DNA from: an uncultured Lachnospiraceae bacterium
GTDB taxonomy: Bacteria; Bacillota; Clostridia; Lachnospirales; Lachnospiraceae
NCBI GenBank assembly: GCA_934370915.1
Contig: CAKRNI010000172.1
Span: 1-5,709, forward strand
Length of the DNA stretch: 5,709 nucleotides
Reading direction: 5' to 3'
This document shows positions 5,006-5,709 of the stretch, piece after piece. The notes under the pieces are model-generated. The model ran no database searches. It had not been told where the DNA came from and saw only the letters and a program-made list of their open reading frames with translations. Every line of letters begins with the position of its first letter. The first letter of the stretch is position 1. The translations under genes were made by a program, and so were the position numbers.

Positions 5006-5709
5006 ATGGAACAAGATCTGATCAGAGAGCGCTATGACCTTTCCATGGCGCGGATCCGGGATTTTCTGACGGAAGAGACGGTGCCGGAAATTTACCGGGA
5101 TTATTTTAGAAATATAGCAGAACTGATCATCCAGTGCGGCGAAGTCTTAAAGGCAAGAGAGAACGGAAGTCTGGATAAGATGACACTGGAGAGTAGAAGA
5201 ACATTAAATCATAAGCTTTATGCAGATATTCTCCCGGAAAACTATGAGGCCAGCTACGCAAACCCGGCCTATGCGGTAAAGATATTTGGCGAGGAGTATG
5301 GAAAGCTTCTTTCTTATCTCTATGCGGAGATCCGCGGAGACATCGTCTATGCCTTTGAGGGACGTGTTCTGGACCTCGTGATCGGAAACGAGGCGTTGAT
5401 CGAGATCTACAACCTGTTTGAGGGCGAGGTACTTCCGGCGGCAAAGGGGATCAAGGACGTTCTTTACTGGAGTGCCAGCGACTACTGTGATGTGACACTG
5501 ACCTACCGCGTGAGGGAAGGCGTGGATCCGACGCTTGATTTCGCAAAGAAGATCATTATGGAGAGTGACCTTTCCGATCTCTCGTATCTCTACCGTTTTG
5601 GTGAGTATATTTCCCCGGAAGAGGAGAAGACCGCGGCGTTCTTAAACAGCCTGCCGGAGGAAGAGATCAGGAAGATGGCAGATACCTATACTGACGGATA
5701 TATCCGTGG
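5006..5709 (+). CDS. N-terminal part of a large aminopeptidase-like protein (M29-associated), cut by the window end
   Basis: An open frame of 234 complete codons runs from the ATG at 5006 off the end of the window. GGAGG (4994-4998) is 7 bases before the ATG. The residues are acidic, soluble and probably mostly helical, with no signal peptide or membrane helix. Segments such as NPAYAVKIFGEEYGKLLSYL at 86-105, IVYAFEGR at 113-120 and YLYRFGEYIS at 194-203 resemble the N-terminal region of long Lachnospiraceae proteins annotated as leucyl aminopeptidase or aminopeptidase T, whose metal-binding M29 domain lies further on. No metal ligands are in the visible part, so catalytic activity cannot be judged here. 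The identification rests on remembered similarity. Close spacing after the three-helix gene suggests one transcript. Confidence 0.7.
   Translation, partial: MEQDLIRERYDLSMARIRDFLTEETVPEIYRDYFRNIAELIIQCGEVLKARENGSLDKMTLESRRTLNHKLYADILPENYEASYANPAYAVKIFGEEYGKLLSYLYAEIRGDIVYAFEGRVLDLVIGNEALIEIYNLFEGEVLPAAKGIKDVLYWSASDYCDVTLTYRVREGVDPTLDFAKKIIMESDLSDLSYLYRFGEYISPEEEKTAAFLNSLPEEEIRKMADTYTDGYIR

Overview
The window looks like a chromosomal segment of an anaerobic gut-type Firmicute, most likely Lachnospiraceae (order Clostridiales). The reasons are the compact pyrF-pyrK-pyrD-pyrE order, strong AGGAGG-type ribosome binding sites, protein sequences of clostridial type, and a trailing gene resembling the aminopeptidase common in that family. 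The family assignment is an inference from recalled protein character, not from a search. All genes are on the + strand.

Positions 1-145 hold no gene I can support. They contain a good sigma-A type promoter (67-95) that drives a de novo pyrimidine biosynthesis operon. The operon comprises pyrF (OMP decarboxylase), pyrK and pyrD (the two subunits of the NAD-dependent class 1B dihydroorotate dehydrogenase, overlapping by ATGA), pyrE (orotate phosphoribosyltransferase), and a 49-residue single-pass membrane protein (3701-3850) that closely follows pyrE. PyrD/PyrK oxidise dihydroorotate to orotate, PyrE converts orotate to OMP, and PyrF makes UMP. The earlier steps (carAB, pyrB, pyrC) are not in the window, and I see no PyrR-type attenuator.

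Two non-coding stretches are unusually structured. The 184-base pyrF-pyrK gap carries two 11-bp hairpins, a smaller ambiguous hairpin and a possible closing helix that ends just before the pyrK ribosome binding site. The stretch between the small protein and the next gene (3851-4221) is almost entirely inverted repeats. It begins with a segment (3850-3967) in which four helices of 7, 13, 12 and 6 bp abut with no unpaired base at the junction, a perfect four-way cloverleaf. Further hairpins follow, then a canonical rho-independent terminator (4069-4117) and two perfect dyads before the next gene.

The right part (4222-5709) is a second, tightly packed gene group: a VanZ-like membrane protein, a three-helix membrane protein (possibly DUF6142) that overlaps it by 20 bases and starts at GTG, and the N-terminal 234 residues of a large protein resembling Lachnospiraceae M29-type aminopeptidases, cut by the window edge. 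The strongest candidate for something undescribed is the four-way-junction element, followed by the pyrF-pyrK intergenic RNA and the small membrane protein.
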